This document shows, one piece after another, positions 26,101 through 34,981 of a stretch of 64,000 nucleotides of DNA. Position 1 is the stretch's first letter. Every line of letters begins with the position of its first letter. Position numbers and translations under genes: made by a program. Source of the stretch: Aureispira anguillae (GTDB lineage: Bacteria > Bacteroidota > Bacteroidia > Chitinophagales > Saprospiraceae). The DNA lies in NCBI RefSeq assembly GCF_026000115.1, contig NZ_AP026868.1:1-64000 (forward strand), in the 5' to 3' direction. The notes below the pieces were generated by a model. That model searched no databases, was not told where the DNA came from, and worked only from the letters and a program-made list of their open reading frames with translations.

Positions 26101-29100
26101 GTAATAGAGGCATCTGTAGCACCATTTGACCAAAGATAGTTATATGGAGCGGCACCATTCGATACAATAACAGTAGCAGTACCATCACAACTTCCATAAC
26201 AATTAATAGCAGTTGTTGCTGTATTAATATTCAGCTGGCAGCATTCACTAATTACATTAATATCAAGTAGACTAGTATCTGTTCCACAAGGGCTTGAAAC
26301 GATATGTGTGATGGTATATATTCCTCCAACTGTTCCGTTGTATATATGTGTAGGATTGATTGCTGTACTAGTATTACCATCTCCAAAATCCCAAAAGTGT
26401 GTCCCACAAATCGTTGTACTTGTTAAGGTAAAGCTATCTCCTAAACAAGGCTCTATTACGCTAGGAGTAAAGGCTGCATCGATAAGTGTTTGAACAGCTA
26501 CCGTTGCTGTATCTGCATCTGTTGTAATACCAATTAGACAACTATCTCCTGAACTAGCGCAGAAGGTACTATCTCTAAAAATGGATCGAGCAACAACCTC
26601 ATAAGGACCACAATCTATCGTTCTATCTACCGCTAAATCAAAATTAAAGCTTGCTGTTGCTCCTGATGCTAAAGGATTTGGGTAGGCAAAACTTAAAATG
26701 TCTATTCCGCCAGCCTGAGTCTGGATCGTTGGGTCAGGAATATGAGAACCCATTATATAATCCATTCCTGCTGGTAAAATAACTTCTAATCTATTTAGAG
26801 GATTTAAGTTACCTGTAGATTGATTGGTTACATCAACGATAGCTTTTACTTGGTTGACACAATTAGAAGAATTATCAACAACACTTAAAGCTACTTTAGT
26901 GGTATCTAATGGTGGAAAACCATTGATATAAACATTTTTTCGAGCGATCAAATCTACCAATTCACCACAGTTGGTCGTACCATGAGAATTGATATCAATC
27001 AAATTATAAGGATCATAGTCACAACTAGCAACTAAGCTATAATTCAATCGGAGTTTATTACGAAGCGTATCACGAGTACCTACAAATCCATTGGCTAGCC
27101 CAGGTATGATTTGGGTTAGTCTCCATCCTGGAGTATTGGCTCCAAATTGATCTACAGCTGTAGGTAATGGTTGAGGAGTAGAACCTAATGGATATTCATA
27201 GGTTGCACCTGGTAATATTGTTAAGCCCGCTGGTAAATCTATGAAGTGTACAATTTGATCCATGTTAGCTTCTAATGAACTAACTAATAAAACACTAAAA
27301 TCAAATGGCGTACAAATGTCAATCAAATTATTAGAAGGAGAAGTAACCTGTGTTTGTAGATTCGCAGTTCTAGAAATATATTGTAAAGGTATGGTATCTG
27401 TATGACAAGAATTTGGGTTGTACATCAAATCTGGACTACAAGACCAACCACTGATTACTTCTAGTGAGTTTACTTGATTGGGTACACAATCACTGTTCAT
27501 TGCAGAAATGAGAAGATCTACACAAGAAGTTTCTAACAGAGAACCTATATTAACATAAACTTTAAATCCTGTTTGAATAAACGGTAATGAGATCCCCCCA
27601 TTGCTTAGGTCGACAATATCTACTATCGTTAGATTACCTGAAAGGTCATTGATATAAATCCAGTTGTTAGCCGAGTGAATATTACCATTGTTACAGACTC
27701 TAATGTTCCATTCTAAATCGCTCTCAAAACCTTCTATAATGGGCAATGCTGCGTCCATTTTTATATTCGGCTTATTGACAATGATCTCCCAATCTGTATC
27801 TGCCGTAGTATATTCATAGCAAGAGGGTGTTGGAGCAGAAGCAAAATCAGTATAACCATATTTAGAAGGAATAATATGATCTCCCTTCACAACGTCACAG
27901 TCTCTAGATACACTAAATTCTATGGTTCGTATCCTATCGTCTACTCTATCTAAAATAGGCCAACCACCAGGAAATAAATCACTTCCAATCAAGGTCAACT
28001 TTCTAGTAATAGGATCAAAAGCAGGAATAACACTAGAAGTTAGACTATTGTTAAATTTAATGGAATTGGGCACATAAGCCATTCCTACAGGAAGTGTATA
28101 ACACAATGTATCATCCCAAACATTAACAGGTCTAAATTCGTTTGGAAAGTCGTCTAAGATACCTAAACCACCTATTATTTGACTGCCAAATCTAAACTTG
28201 TGTTCACTACAAGGATCAAAATGCCCTAAATGGGTACTACCATTTGGATCTTGGATAAATGTTTTGGTTTTTAATACTGTAAGAATTGCCCCAAAAGAGC
28301 TACAAACTAACGTGTCACCATTCGCATCTACATGACCATGTTGTGCTCTAAAAGTAGGAAATTGATAAGCTCCCAAAGGAAAGTCATTGGTCTTATTAAT
28401 AGCCATGTATAGTTTGATATTAAGGCTATCTCCTTCTTCTAAGGTTCCAACAGTACTAGTAATGGCATTGGTGGCATCAAAAATCATTTGGTAAGTGGCA
28501 GCTGGTGCACCGTTACTGGTAATAAAAGGAGCAGTGGTCGGTACGGTATGAGTTGTACCCGTACTAGCATCGTAGATGCTCCATTCTCCTCTTCCATAGT
28601 TAAACGACTGATCACTTCCTGGCGCTTCATACCATAGTTTAACATGTGCATTATTTAAGGATAAACCCGTTCCAAAAGCTACATATCCAGGAGCGCAAGC
28701 ACGGATGGTATCACATTGATAAGCACGATTTAAGGCTAAACCAGGCGTAGAAGGCGATACTCTTGTTGTTTGTGTTGCATCTGTCCAGCCTAGCGTTGTT
28801 CTTGTAACCTCAAAAGCTCTGGTTCCAAAACAAGGAACACCAGGACAATGTCTAGCAATAAATTGAGATTGACAGCCTAGGTTGATTTCATCGCCACAAT
28901 CGCAACTTAAAACACTACGCCATTCCAAATGACCACCCAAGGTTACAGGAACACTACAATCATAGGTTAGATCAAGGCTAAAATGGTTGTTAGCTTCTCT
29001 TCCTATTAACTGACCTCCATTAATAGTTACTGTATTTCCGTTTACAGAAAAGGTAGTAGGCTGACCATTTACCAATACAGAACCTGGTACGATGCTAAAT

Positions 29101-30716
29101 CCAGCATCTAGTTCCAAATATGTTTTTACTTCGCTATTATCACATTTTAAAACAGAGATAAAAGAACTAGGAAATTTACTTTTAAAACGCCCTGATTCGT
29201 CAAACTCAAAACTATTTTGGAAGGTAACCGTAATGGTATCACCAGCAAAGATATCAGAAGGTCCAGTCGTTAGAGGAGCGCCCGTAGGTTCACCTTGAAT
29301 ATGAGCATTTCGAAAATGTAGCCCCCAAATTTTATCGCCACAATTGTTGTACCCACAAATACTTTCTCTAAAAAATTGAAAATAAAAATCAACAGGACAA
29401 TCGGAAAAAGAAGATGGTGACTCTAATAAATAAGAGTAAGTGATCAATAGCGTATCTCCAGCAGCCATATCATCATAATAACCATCATTATCCAAATCTT
29501 CTAAGCCCCCTGCTCCATCTGGATCAGTAGTAAAGAAATTATCAAATAAAATTTCTGTTCGTTCTCTAATATTTCCACTTTGGTTAAAGGCAGTTGTTTG
29601 GGTTGGAATACCAGCAGCAAAGAGATCAACACCATTTAGCATGGCTCCTACATAGTTGACCATTTCTTGATTGGATTGATAGCGCATCGTTATATTGTAG
29701 TAGTTGGCGCCACCTGCTGATGACTCTGTTCCTATATTGGTATATTCTACGGCTACAATTCCTGTATCTGCACAACCAAAAAACGTAGGTTGGTTGGTGA
29801 CAATATCAGAGGCAATTACAGGCTGCCCACCAATTAATATAGAATTGGCATAGGCTTGATCTTGCTGGCAGGTATCTGTTGGATTACATCCCCAAAAGGC
29901 AGTATATTCAGTCTCTCCCCCAATACAACTTAGCATGGTTACGGTGTCGACTAAAGTGATTACCTCATCAAGTTCAAAATAACCATCTCCATTTCCAAAC
30001 ATAGCAAACTCTGCAGGACCAAGGGTAACGGTAGCAAGCTGTCCAGAAAGTGAAAAATTGCCAATATTCGTTCCCGAAACGGCTACTCCTGATTCAAAGT
30101 CAATTAGTAAGGTTAAGGATTCGATTTTTCCAAGACCACCATTTTGAATAGAAATATTGCGTGTATAAGTCGCTCCAGGAATGGTTTGCATTACTTGGTT
30201 TGTAATGGTAGAAATAAAAATATCTGCATACAAGATATTATAAGAATTAGAACCATTCAGTTCTAACGAATATCCTGCTATACCATTCTCTAAATAATCA
30301 ATCCGAGTTTGGTTGGTGGCTAGTCCGCCACTTGAAGAACTACCTCCAAGGTTAATAATTTGATTAATAATGGAACATTCTGCTTTTACGTAGAATGTTA
30401 ATGTAAAGGTTTCTCCTGCATCAATCTCTCCCAAACTAAAAAGCGGTTCATGAGGAGTGCTGATATTATGTTCTTGCATTCCTGTAACCGACCCTGGAAT
30501 ATAAAGAATACCAGGAATCATCTTAGGATTAAAGATCAAGTTGGTTAGTGCTTGCGAATGAGTGTTAGTCACCTCAACGCTAAAGAATGCAGAATCTCCG
30601 CAAACAATAATGCTATCAGGAGGGGTTGTTTCTATATCCAGATAGGTTGTTTGTGCATTTAGTACGGTGTAGGTACATAGGAGTAGGCTAATTAGGAAAA
30701 AACGCCAGTTATTCAT
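23127..30716 (-). CDS. Giant T9SS-secreted adhesin with PKD and SprB repeats
   Basis: A 2529-residue surface protein with signal peptide 1-21. Residues about 25-1390 are a string of beta-sandwich, DUF11-like modules with many C-x-x-x-I/V patterns. A PKD domain follows near 1430-1500 (F-W-D-F-G-D-G-N and H-I-Y). Then come SprB-type modules of the form C-D-G-(S/T)...G-G-T-A-P-Y-(T/S)-(F/Y)-L-W-S-N-G-A-T...G-N-Y-I-V-T-I-T-D-A-N-G-C. Six of these (about 1575-2025) are nearly identical 75-residue units. A ~175-residue different domain interrupts a later SprB unit (about 2040-2215), and more SprB-like units follow. The last ~90 residues are a type A T9SS sorting tail. SprB in Flavobacterium is the mobile gliding adhesin, so adhesion, gliding or prey capture are plausible roles, not shown here. 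It appears to be a single gene. Confidence 0.92.
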   Translation of the reverse strand: MNNWRFFLISLLLCTYTVLNAQTTYLDIETTPPDSIIVCGDSAFFSVEVTNTHSQALTNLIFNPKMIPGILYIPGSVTGMQEHNISTPHEPLFSLGEIDAGETFTLTFYVKAECSIINQIINLGGSSSSGGLATNQTRIDYLENGIAGYSLELNGSNSYNILYADIFISTITNQVMQTIPGATYTRNISIQNGGLGKIESLTLLIDFESGVAVSGTNIGNFSLSGQLATVTLGPAEFAMFGNGDGYFELDEVITLVDTVTMLSCIGGETEYTAFWGCNPTDTCQQDQAYANSILIGGQPVIASDIVTNQPTFFGCADTGIVAVEYTNIGTESSAGGANYYNITMRYQSNQEMVNYVGAMLNGVDLFAAGIPTQTTAFNQSGNIRERTEILFDNFFTTDPDGAGGLEDLDNDGYYDDMAAGDTLLITYSYLLESPSSFSDCPVDFYFQFFRESICGYNNCGDKIWGLHFRNAHIQGEPTGAPLTTGPSDIFAGDTITVTFQNSFEFDESGRFKSKFPSSFISVLKCDNSEVKTYLELDAGFSIVPGSVLVNGQPTTFSVNGNTVTINGGQLIGREANNHFSLDLTYDCSVPVTLGGHLEWRSVLSCDCGDEINLGCQSQFIARHCPGVPCFGTRAFEVTRTTLGWTDATQTTRVSPSTPGLALNRAYQCDTIRACAPGYVAFGTGLSLNNAHVKLWYEAPGSDQSFNYGRGEWSIYDASTGTTHTVPTTAPFITSNGAPAATYQMIFDATNAITSTVGTLEEGDSLNIKLYMAINKTNDFPLGAYQFPTFRAQHGHVDANGDTLVCSSFGAILTVLKTKTFIQDPNGSTHLGHFDPCSEHKFRFGSQIIGGLGILDDFPNEFRPVNVWDDTLCYTLPVGMAYVPNSIKFNNSLTSSVIPAFDPITRKLTLIGSDLFPGGWPILDRVDDRIRTIEFSVSRDCDVVKGDHIIPSKYGYTDFASAPTPSCYEYTTADTDWEIIVNKPNIKMDAALPIIEGFESDLEWNIRVCNNGNIHSANNWIYINDLSGNLTIVDIVDLSNGGISLPFIQTGFKVYVNIGSLLETSCVDLLISAMNSDCVPNQVNSLEVISGWSCSPDLMYNPNSCHTDTIPLQYISRTANLQTQVTSPSNNLIDICTPFDFSVLLVSSLEANMDQIVHFIDLPAGLTILPGATYEYPLGSTPQPLPTAVDQFGANTPGWRLTQIIPGLANGFVGTRDTLRNKLRLNYSLVASCDYDPYNLIDINSHGTTNCGELVDLIARKNVYINGFPPLDTTKVALSVVDNSSNCVNQVKAIVDVTNQSTGNLNPLNRLEVILPAGMDYIMGSHIPDPTIQTQAGGIDILSFAYPNPLASGATASFNFDLAVDRTIDCGPYEVVARSIFRDSTFCASSGDSCLIGITTDADTATVAVQTLIDAAFTPSVIEPCLGDSFTLTSTTICGTHFWDFGDGNTSTAINPTHIYNGTVGGIYTITHIVSSPCGTDTSLLDINVISECCQLNINTATTAINCYGSCDGTATVIVSNGAAPYNYLWSNGATDASITGLCAGTHEVTVTDLNGCTITASVTLANPTILQANVTTTDASCYTTCDGSIATLVNGGTAPYTFLWSNGATDANLNGLCQGNYIVTITDANGCTLIDSATINSPAPLDATLNSTNATCHAACDGSIATLVNGGTAPYTFLWSNGATDANLNGLCQGNYIVTITDANGCTNTLTATVTEPTPLDATLNSTNATCHAACDGSIATLVNGGTAPYTFLWSNGATDANLNGLCQGNYIVTITDANGCTLIDSATINSPAPLDATLNSTNATCHAACDGSIATLVNGGTAPYTFLWSNGATDANLNGLCQGNYIVTITDANGCTLIDSATINSPAPLDATLNSTNATCHAACDGSIATLVNGGTAPYTFLWSNGATDANLNGLCQGNYIVTITDANGCTNTLTATVTEPAPLDATLNSTNATCHAACDGSIATLVNGGTAPYTFLWSNGATDANLNGLCQGNYIVTITDANGCTNTLTATITEPTPLSITITTTDPSCNSLDTTTVCTATAWNNSRHAVWLPNLPNTPDSKFIFENNSGRLHQYPNGTARITGTIVNRSDVNKRWVVDVYFTNGMNWANWSALGRSYKDESGLVGQHYLDWTYYIMDVNQANTLTGLGDYSGTVLNLTHKPSNYTFGLQVGIAANSKDTDYGFSCWFDYTSNGSLVGHGDFNGDLNCIDTTFCDGTAVATVSGGTAPYSYNWSNGSSSDSLQGLCPDTLTLTITDANGCSVDTTVVINATVCCSAAAIATNTTCAETCDGTVSVTNTGGSAPYSYLWSNGATSAMLNNLCAGSYSVTVTDANGCISTATAIVTSPAPILVSIDTSTDETCAGNDGTVNLNVSGGTSPYSVDLANFTTSTTYSNASGAFTGLNAGQYIVNVEDANGCRANCATAFTLGGCTTPVSPIQPQSKAANSNLIVSPNSTSSLVQIKYQTTKKEVSLSILDVKGKTLLTKENLDGTGSLEISTKNWSNNTYLVLLKGENNQVIQIEQFMIAK
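24640..25990 (-). repeat. Six near-identical 225-bp tandem repeats inside the adhesin gene
   Basis: The landmark TTAAGATTAG recurs at 24751, 24976, 25201, 25426, 25651 and 25876, an exact 225-bp period (75 codons). Units differ by scattered mostly synonymous changes and by two alternative linkers, one encoding T-N-T-L-T-A-(T)-V-T-E-P and the other T-L-I-D-S-A-T-I-N-S-P. Such high DNA identity points to recent duplication or gene conversion, and copy number is likely to vary between strains. Confidence 0.92.
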
Positions 30717-31420
30717 AAGTGTTAACTTTAAAAGTTATGGGAATTAAAACTCTGAAAAAGACTTTTATATGAAGGAATAATATATTATTTAATAATTAAT
30801 GATATATGTATTGTAACACTAGATAAAAAATAGTTTTTCAATTGGGGATTAGGGGAGAATAATAGAAAAGGTAATTCGTGAATTATACTCTTTTCCTGTT
30901 TAGATCACAAACATAAACAATTGTAAACTAAAATTATAGTACTACAAAAAAATGTTTGCAAAGATGCTTATTTTAATTGGTTTTTGGACGCATATTTATG
31001 CCAAATAGATGCACGTTCTTGCCATTTTTGATGAAAATCTTGTATTAGGTTAAAAAAGAGGAGAACCTTTGCCTATATATTATCTAATTTTCGAACTTAC
31101 AACTTATTTTTTTATCGATTTAATTGGGAGATGCTTGGAAGAAATAAGGTTTAATTTAGGGGAGGAAGGAATAACTTAAGAAGCTTGTTATTCTACTAGT
31201 GACAAAAGAAGTATTGGAGACCTAAAATAGTTGTTGTTATCAAATAGCGTTTAGTGATTCTATAAAGGTGAAGGAAAATTTAACCTTAAGTAGCTAAACT
31301 TGGTTTGGCAAAGGAACCATCAATTTAGAATAATAGATGTATTGCTACTGATGCAAAGTGAGGTTGGTGTCAAAAAAAAAGCAAGAGGGAAGCAGATTCC
31401 CTCTTGGCTTGGTTGAGCGT
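30717..31420. other. 704-bp intergenic region with no gene found
   Basis: A/T-rich, no ORF with coding character. A - strand TATGTTTG at 30908-30915 resembles a -7 box but lacks a spaced TTG and is ~190 bp from the adhesin start. The right end carries the terminator at 31371-31410. Confidence 0.5.
31371..31410 (-). terminator. Intrinsic terminator of the S74/T9SS gene pair
   Basis: CAAGAGGGA(A) (31382-31391) pairs with TTCCCTCTTG (31397-31406). On the - strand the stem is followed by a long T-run (A-run at 31372-31380). Confidence 0.8.
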
Positions 31421-32893
31421 TTATTCTTTGATTATTTTCTGAACCATTTCATAATCAGAATCATTTCCAATTGTTACAAAGTAGGTTCCAGGAGGGAAAT
31501 CTGCCACTTCATTTATGGTAATTAAATTATTTTGTTGCATTTTAATTTCTTTGGTAAATACAGTACGTCCATGTACATCAATGATTCTTAATACGGCATC
31601 AGTACTAGTGCTGTTCCAATTACTAAAGTCTACCATTAATCTATCTTTAGTTGGAATAGGATATACTTGTATTTGGTCAGCGCTAGATGATAAACCAGCT
31701 ACAGCACGAATGGGAGAATAACTATAACTTCCATCAAAATCTATTTGTTTGAGTCGATAATAACTAACTCCACTATGAGCGTTAAGGTCAGTATAGCTAT
31801 AGTTTAAAAGATAGTTACTGTTTCCTGCACCATCTACCCAATCAATTGTACTAAAGGCAGTTTCGGTATCCAACATACGTTCTATTTCAAAGCCTTTGTT
31901 ATTCGTTTCAGATGCTGTTGCCCAATTGAGCTTTACCCTATGTTTATCTTCTCGTTTAGCTTTAAATAATAACAATTCGATAGGCAAAGATTCATTGATG
32001 TCTTCAACGGCAAAAGGCGAAAAATCGTTAATGCCAGAAAGCGTTTGACTAAAGTAAGGGCCAACTGTAGTGGCAGGAGTAAACGAACTTGGGTGCAGCC
32101 AAGCGCCTCCTTTCCAGTGTGCTACCCCACAAACTGAACGATCAAAGCCAATTAACTCTTCAGAAGGATGCCACTGAAGGGTTAGCGTAGCCAAAGAGCC
32201 TCCTTGTACCGCTTCTGATAAATGCCAAGAGCGATTAACGATATCATGAGTTTCTGGAGTACCAGAGGTGCCATTATCCCAAACTTGATCTTCAACCCGA
32301 AGGCTATAGTTATCAACCGTACCTGTATTGCTAATTGTTGCAGGATTGTAGGTAGAATTTCCGACAGGAAAAATAACATTGCTAGCTCCTACTTCTTGCT
32401 CTAAAACACCAGTACTATTGGTTATAATAAAATGGCTGGCATCATAATTTGTAATGGTAGCTCCTGAAGAGATTGTTAAGTTATTGACTCCTAACTCAAC
32501 TTGACCATTGTTCACTAGATCTACTTGAGTAGAAACAGTCACATCATCGTTTAAAATTAATCGATTACCATTATTGACCTGCAAATTATCAATTGTAATT
32601 GCATTGCCACTGGATAAATTTTGATTTGTATTTCCCTCAAATATCATCCAACCACTTCCTGTATAATTCGTAGTTGGACCTAATTGAGTCCAATCCAAAT
32701 CGATATGTAGATTACCTTTATTGCTAACGGTTCCATTGTTTTTGTTGATTACTCCCCCCTCATTAATCTTAACGTCTGTAGCTGAGTTAATTTTTAATAC
32801 AGCACCATTATTAACGATGCCTCCTTGGGAAAATAATATAATTGGAGCTAAAAGCAATAAAATAATTATTATATTATGAGTTTTCATATACAA
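31421..32893 (-). CDS. T9SS cargo protein with type A sorting domain
   Basis: A 490-residue exported protein with signal peptide 1-22 (ends L-F-S-Q). Residues about 25-200 are repetitive short strands rich in N, G and T (N-N-G-A-V-L-K-I-N, N-K-G-N-L-H-I-D), like a right-handed beta-helix. About 300-400 form a beta-sandwich with the recurrent motif L-P-I-E-L-L-L-F-K-A...W-A-T-A-S-E-T-N-N-K-G-F-E-I-E-R. The last ~80 residues are a type A T9SS tail (V-Y-P-I-P-T-K-D, then I-D-V-H-G-R-T, then P-P-G-T-Y-F-V-T-I). It should be secreted and anchored to or released from the outer membrane. It starts 21 bp after the S74-domain gene and is probably co-transcribed with it. Confidence 0.87.
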   Translation of the reverse strand: MYMKTHNIIIILLLLAPIILFSQGGIVNNGAVLKINSATDVKINEGGVINKNNGTVSNKGNLHIDLDWTQLGPTTNYTGSGWMIFEGNTNQNLSSGNAITIDNLQVNNGNRLILNDDVTVSTQVDLVNNGQVELGVNNLTISSGATITNYDASHFIITNSTGVLEQEVGASNVIFPVGNSTYNPATISNTGTVDNYSLRVEDQVWDNGTSGTPETHDIVNRSWHLSEAVQGGSLATLTLQWHPSEELIGFDRSVCGVAHWKGGAWLHPSSFTPATTVGPYFSQTLSGINDFSPFAVEDINESLPIELLLFKAKREDKHRVKLNWATASETNNKGFEIERMLDTETAFSTIDWVDGAGNSNYLLNYSYTDLNAHSGVSYYRLKQIDFDGSYSYSPIRAVAGLSSSADQIQVYPIPTKDRLMVDFSNWNSTSTDAVLRIIDVHGRTVFTKEIKMQQNNLITINEVADFPPGTYFVTIGNDSDYEMVQKIIKE

Positions 32894-32914
32894 CTATTTT
32901 AAAATAAATAAGAA

Positions 32915-34603
32915 TTATTTCTTACTCATTGCTTTTAATAAATCTTTTAATTCTGCCAATTCTTTTTTAACAGAATCTTGCTCATTTTTTAACTCATTAA
33001 TAATTGCTTGTTGCTCTTTTACAGCATTGATAAGCGCATAAGTAAATTTATTGGGATCTACCTCTAAGAAAGACTCAGATGCCTCTGTACTTGGTTGATC
33101 CAAGTCATTATCATTACTAGCATTTAGAGTAACAGAACGAACCATATCAGGCGCTATTTCTTGTAATTCTTGAGCGATAACACCTTGATAAACCTTATTA
33201 GGATTTACTGTGTTTTCTCCCCAGATTGCAGTCATTTTGTCATTATAACTAAAATTAACTGTTCTTACCTTCATTAAAAAGTCAAGCCCTTCTGTATAAT
33301 CTGATACATTGGTTTTTAATCGAGCATCTGAGAATACAGCCCAACTTCCACCACCTAATTTATTGGCAGCACCGTTAACAGATAGATTTGCTGTAGGGGC
33401 AGTAGTTCCAATACCAACGTTACCATTTCTCTCAAAAGTCATAGAAGTAGTTGGAGCGGTACATCCACCATTAATATGTAATTTATTGGCAGCACCATCA
33501 TGATGAATTTCAAATCCACAATAAACACCATTTGTTATTTGAGTTCTAGCATTTTCAGTAAATACCAAACGACCAGATTCAGCATTATTAGAAACCGTAT
33601 TACCTATTTGGACAGTTGGTCTAACGGATCCAGCTGCTATCATTAGGTGATCGCCAGAAGTAGAGGCTGCTCCAATAGAAACACCATCAATAAAACGCCC
33701 GCCTCCTTCTACATGAAAGGTTTCTGTTGGCGTGTTGGTATTAATTCCTAATCTACCTGCTCCTGCATCTAAAAACATCATATTAGCATTGGTGGTAGAT
33801 TCTACTCTAAAATTGCGATCTAAACCTTGCTCATTAAATACAAATTGTGAGTTCGCATCTAAATCAATAGAAGTTAGCCCATTTTCCATTAGTCTAAATC
33901 GACCATCATCTCCATCATCTGATAGAATAGCTAGATTAGTACCTGAGACAGAGCCGTCTTTCCAATAAGTATCGTCTCCAAAAGATGTCAGACCATTGTC
34001 GCCCACTTGAAAATGAGTAACACCATTATCTTGGATATTAAAATCTCCACTTCCATTGAGGTTATAAGTCATGTTATGACCTCCTTGAATAATTTGGGTT
34101 GGTTCAACTAGGGTTCCACCCAATCTAACATCGTCGGCATTGGTTTTTATACCATTGGTTGCTACTACGCTAACGGTTGTATTTCCTATGGTTCCTCCAC
34201 CAACTAGACCATTTCCAGCCACTACTTCAGTTATATCTCCATTGGGTACATTTACAGCATTACCACCAGAGATTGTTAGTGTACTTCCTGTATAGGTAAG
34301 TGTTTGATTGCTTGCACTACCTGCCGTAATTTCAACCCAAATAGCTCCATTAAAGAACCAGAAACTATTGCTAGAGGTATCAAAGACCAGCAAGCCTAAT
34401 GCGGGAGACGCAATAGATGTTCTTTGGGAAGAAGACATACGTGGGACTAAAATGCCTTTATCAGTAGATTTAACATGTAACATTGCTGATGGGTCAGGAT
34501 CTGTATTATCATTATTAATCCCAATTCCTTGGGCAAAAATAATTTGCGTTGAGACAAGAAAAATAATAACAGGTATTATTTTCTTTAAAGGGGATAAAAT
34601 CAT
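32915..34603 (-). CDS. Fibre-like secreted protein with C-terminal S74 chaperone domain
   Basis: A 562-residue protein with signal peptide 1-24. The first ~70 residues match the Bacteroidota opening D-P-S-A-M-L-H-V-K-S-T-D-K-G-I-L-V-P-R-M. The middle is repetitive and glycine/asparagine-rich, with N-G-N-V-G-I-G-T-(T)-A-P-T blocks typical of fibre proteins. Near residues 425-480 is the intramolecular chaperone (peptidase S74) signature: S-D-A-R-L-K-T-N-V, then Y-Q-G-V-I-A-Q-E-L-Q-E. The last ~30 residues form a coiled coil. S74 domains drive trimerisation of phage tail spikes and bacterial fibres and then often cleave themselves off. No T9SS tail is present, although the downstream partner has one. 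Confidence 0.87.
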   Translation of the reverse strand: MILSPLKKIIPVIIFLVSTQIIFAQGIGINNDNTDPDPSAMLHVKSTDKGILVPRMSSSQRTSIASPALGLLVFDTSSNSFWFFNGAIWVEITAGSASNQTLTYTGSTLTISGGNAVNVPNGDITEVVAGNGLVGGGTIGNTTVSVVATNGIKTNADDVRLGGTLVEPTQIIQGGHNMTYNLNGSGDFNIQDNGVTHFQVGDNGLTSFGDDTYWKDGSVSGTNLAILSDDGDDGRFRLMENGLTSIDLDANSQFVFNEQGLDRNFRVESTTNANMMFLDAGAGRLGINTNTPTETFHVEGGGRFIDGVSIGAASTSGDHLMIAAGSVRPTVQIGNTVSNNAESGRLVFTENARTQITNGVYCGFEIHHDGAANKLHINGGCTAPTTSMTFERNGNVGIGTTAPTANLSVNGAANKLGGGSWAVFSDARLKTNVSDYTEGLDFLMKVRTVNFSYNDKMTAIWGENTVNPNKVYQGVIAQELQEIAPDMVRSVTLNASNDNDLDQPSTEASESFLEVDPNKFTYALINAVKEQQAIINELKNEQDSVKKELAELKDLLKAMSKK

Positions 34604-34981
34604 TGTTATTTGTGTTTAGTATTTATTAAAAAATAGGTTGTATTATTTATTGGTGTGATGTAAAATTTAGAATTAAGCTAATTTTTTCATTCATTAATGA
34701 AATTATAGCATAGGTAACCGTTCTCATTTCAGAGTTTTTTAACATGGATTGTAAGGTATTCTTGTATTTTATGACCCCAAAAGTGAACTTAAATCAATTG
34801 ATAGAATTGGATATAGGACGTTAAGTTTGGGGTGGTGTCTTTTGGTGCACCATTTAATACTAACTTGTTAGTTAGTTATTGATTTAAGTGTTTAATTTTT
34901 TTACAGTGTCAATCAGAGTTTTATGTATTTTTATGAAAATAATATTATTTATCTGGTTATACTTACCTTTGTGTTATTGTT
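34604..34981. other. Intergenic region with a possible insertion-sequence scar
   Basis: No coding ORF. An inverted repeat is present: TGACCCCAAAAGTGAACTTAA near 34772 and TTAAGTTTGGGGT at 34821-34833. TGACCCCAAAAGT resembles the tip of some IS3-type insertion sequences, but only ~70 bp lie between the arms and no transposase remains. Confidence 0.3.
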
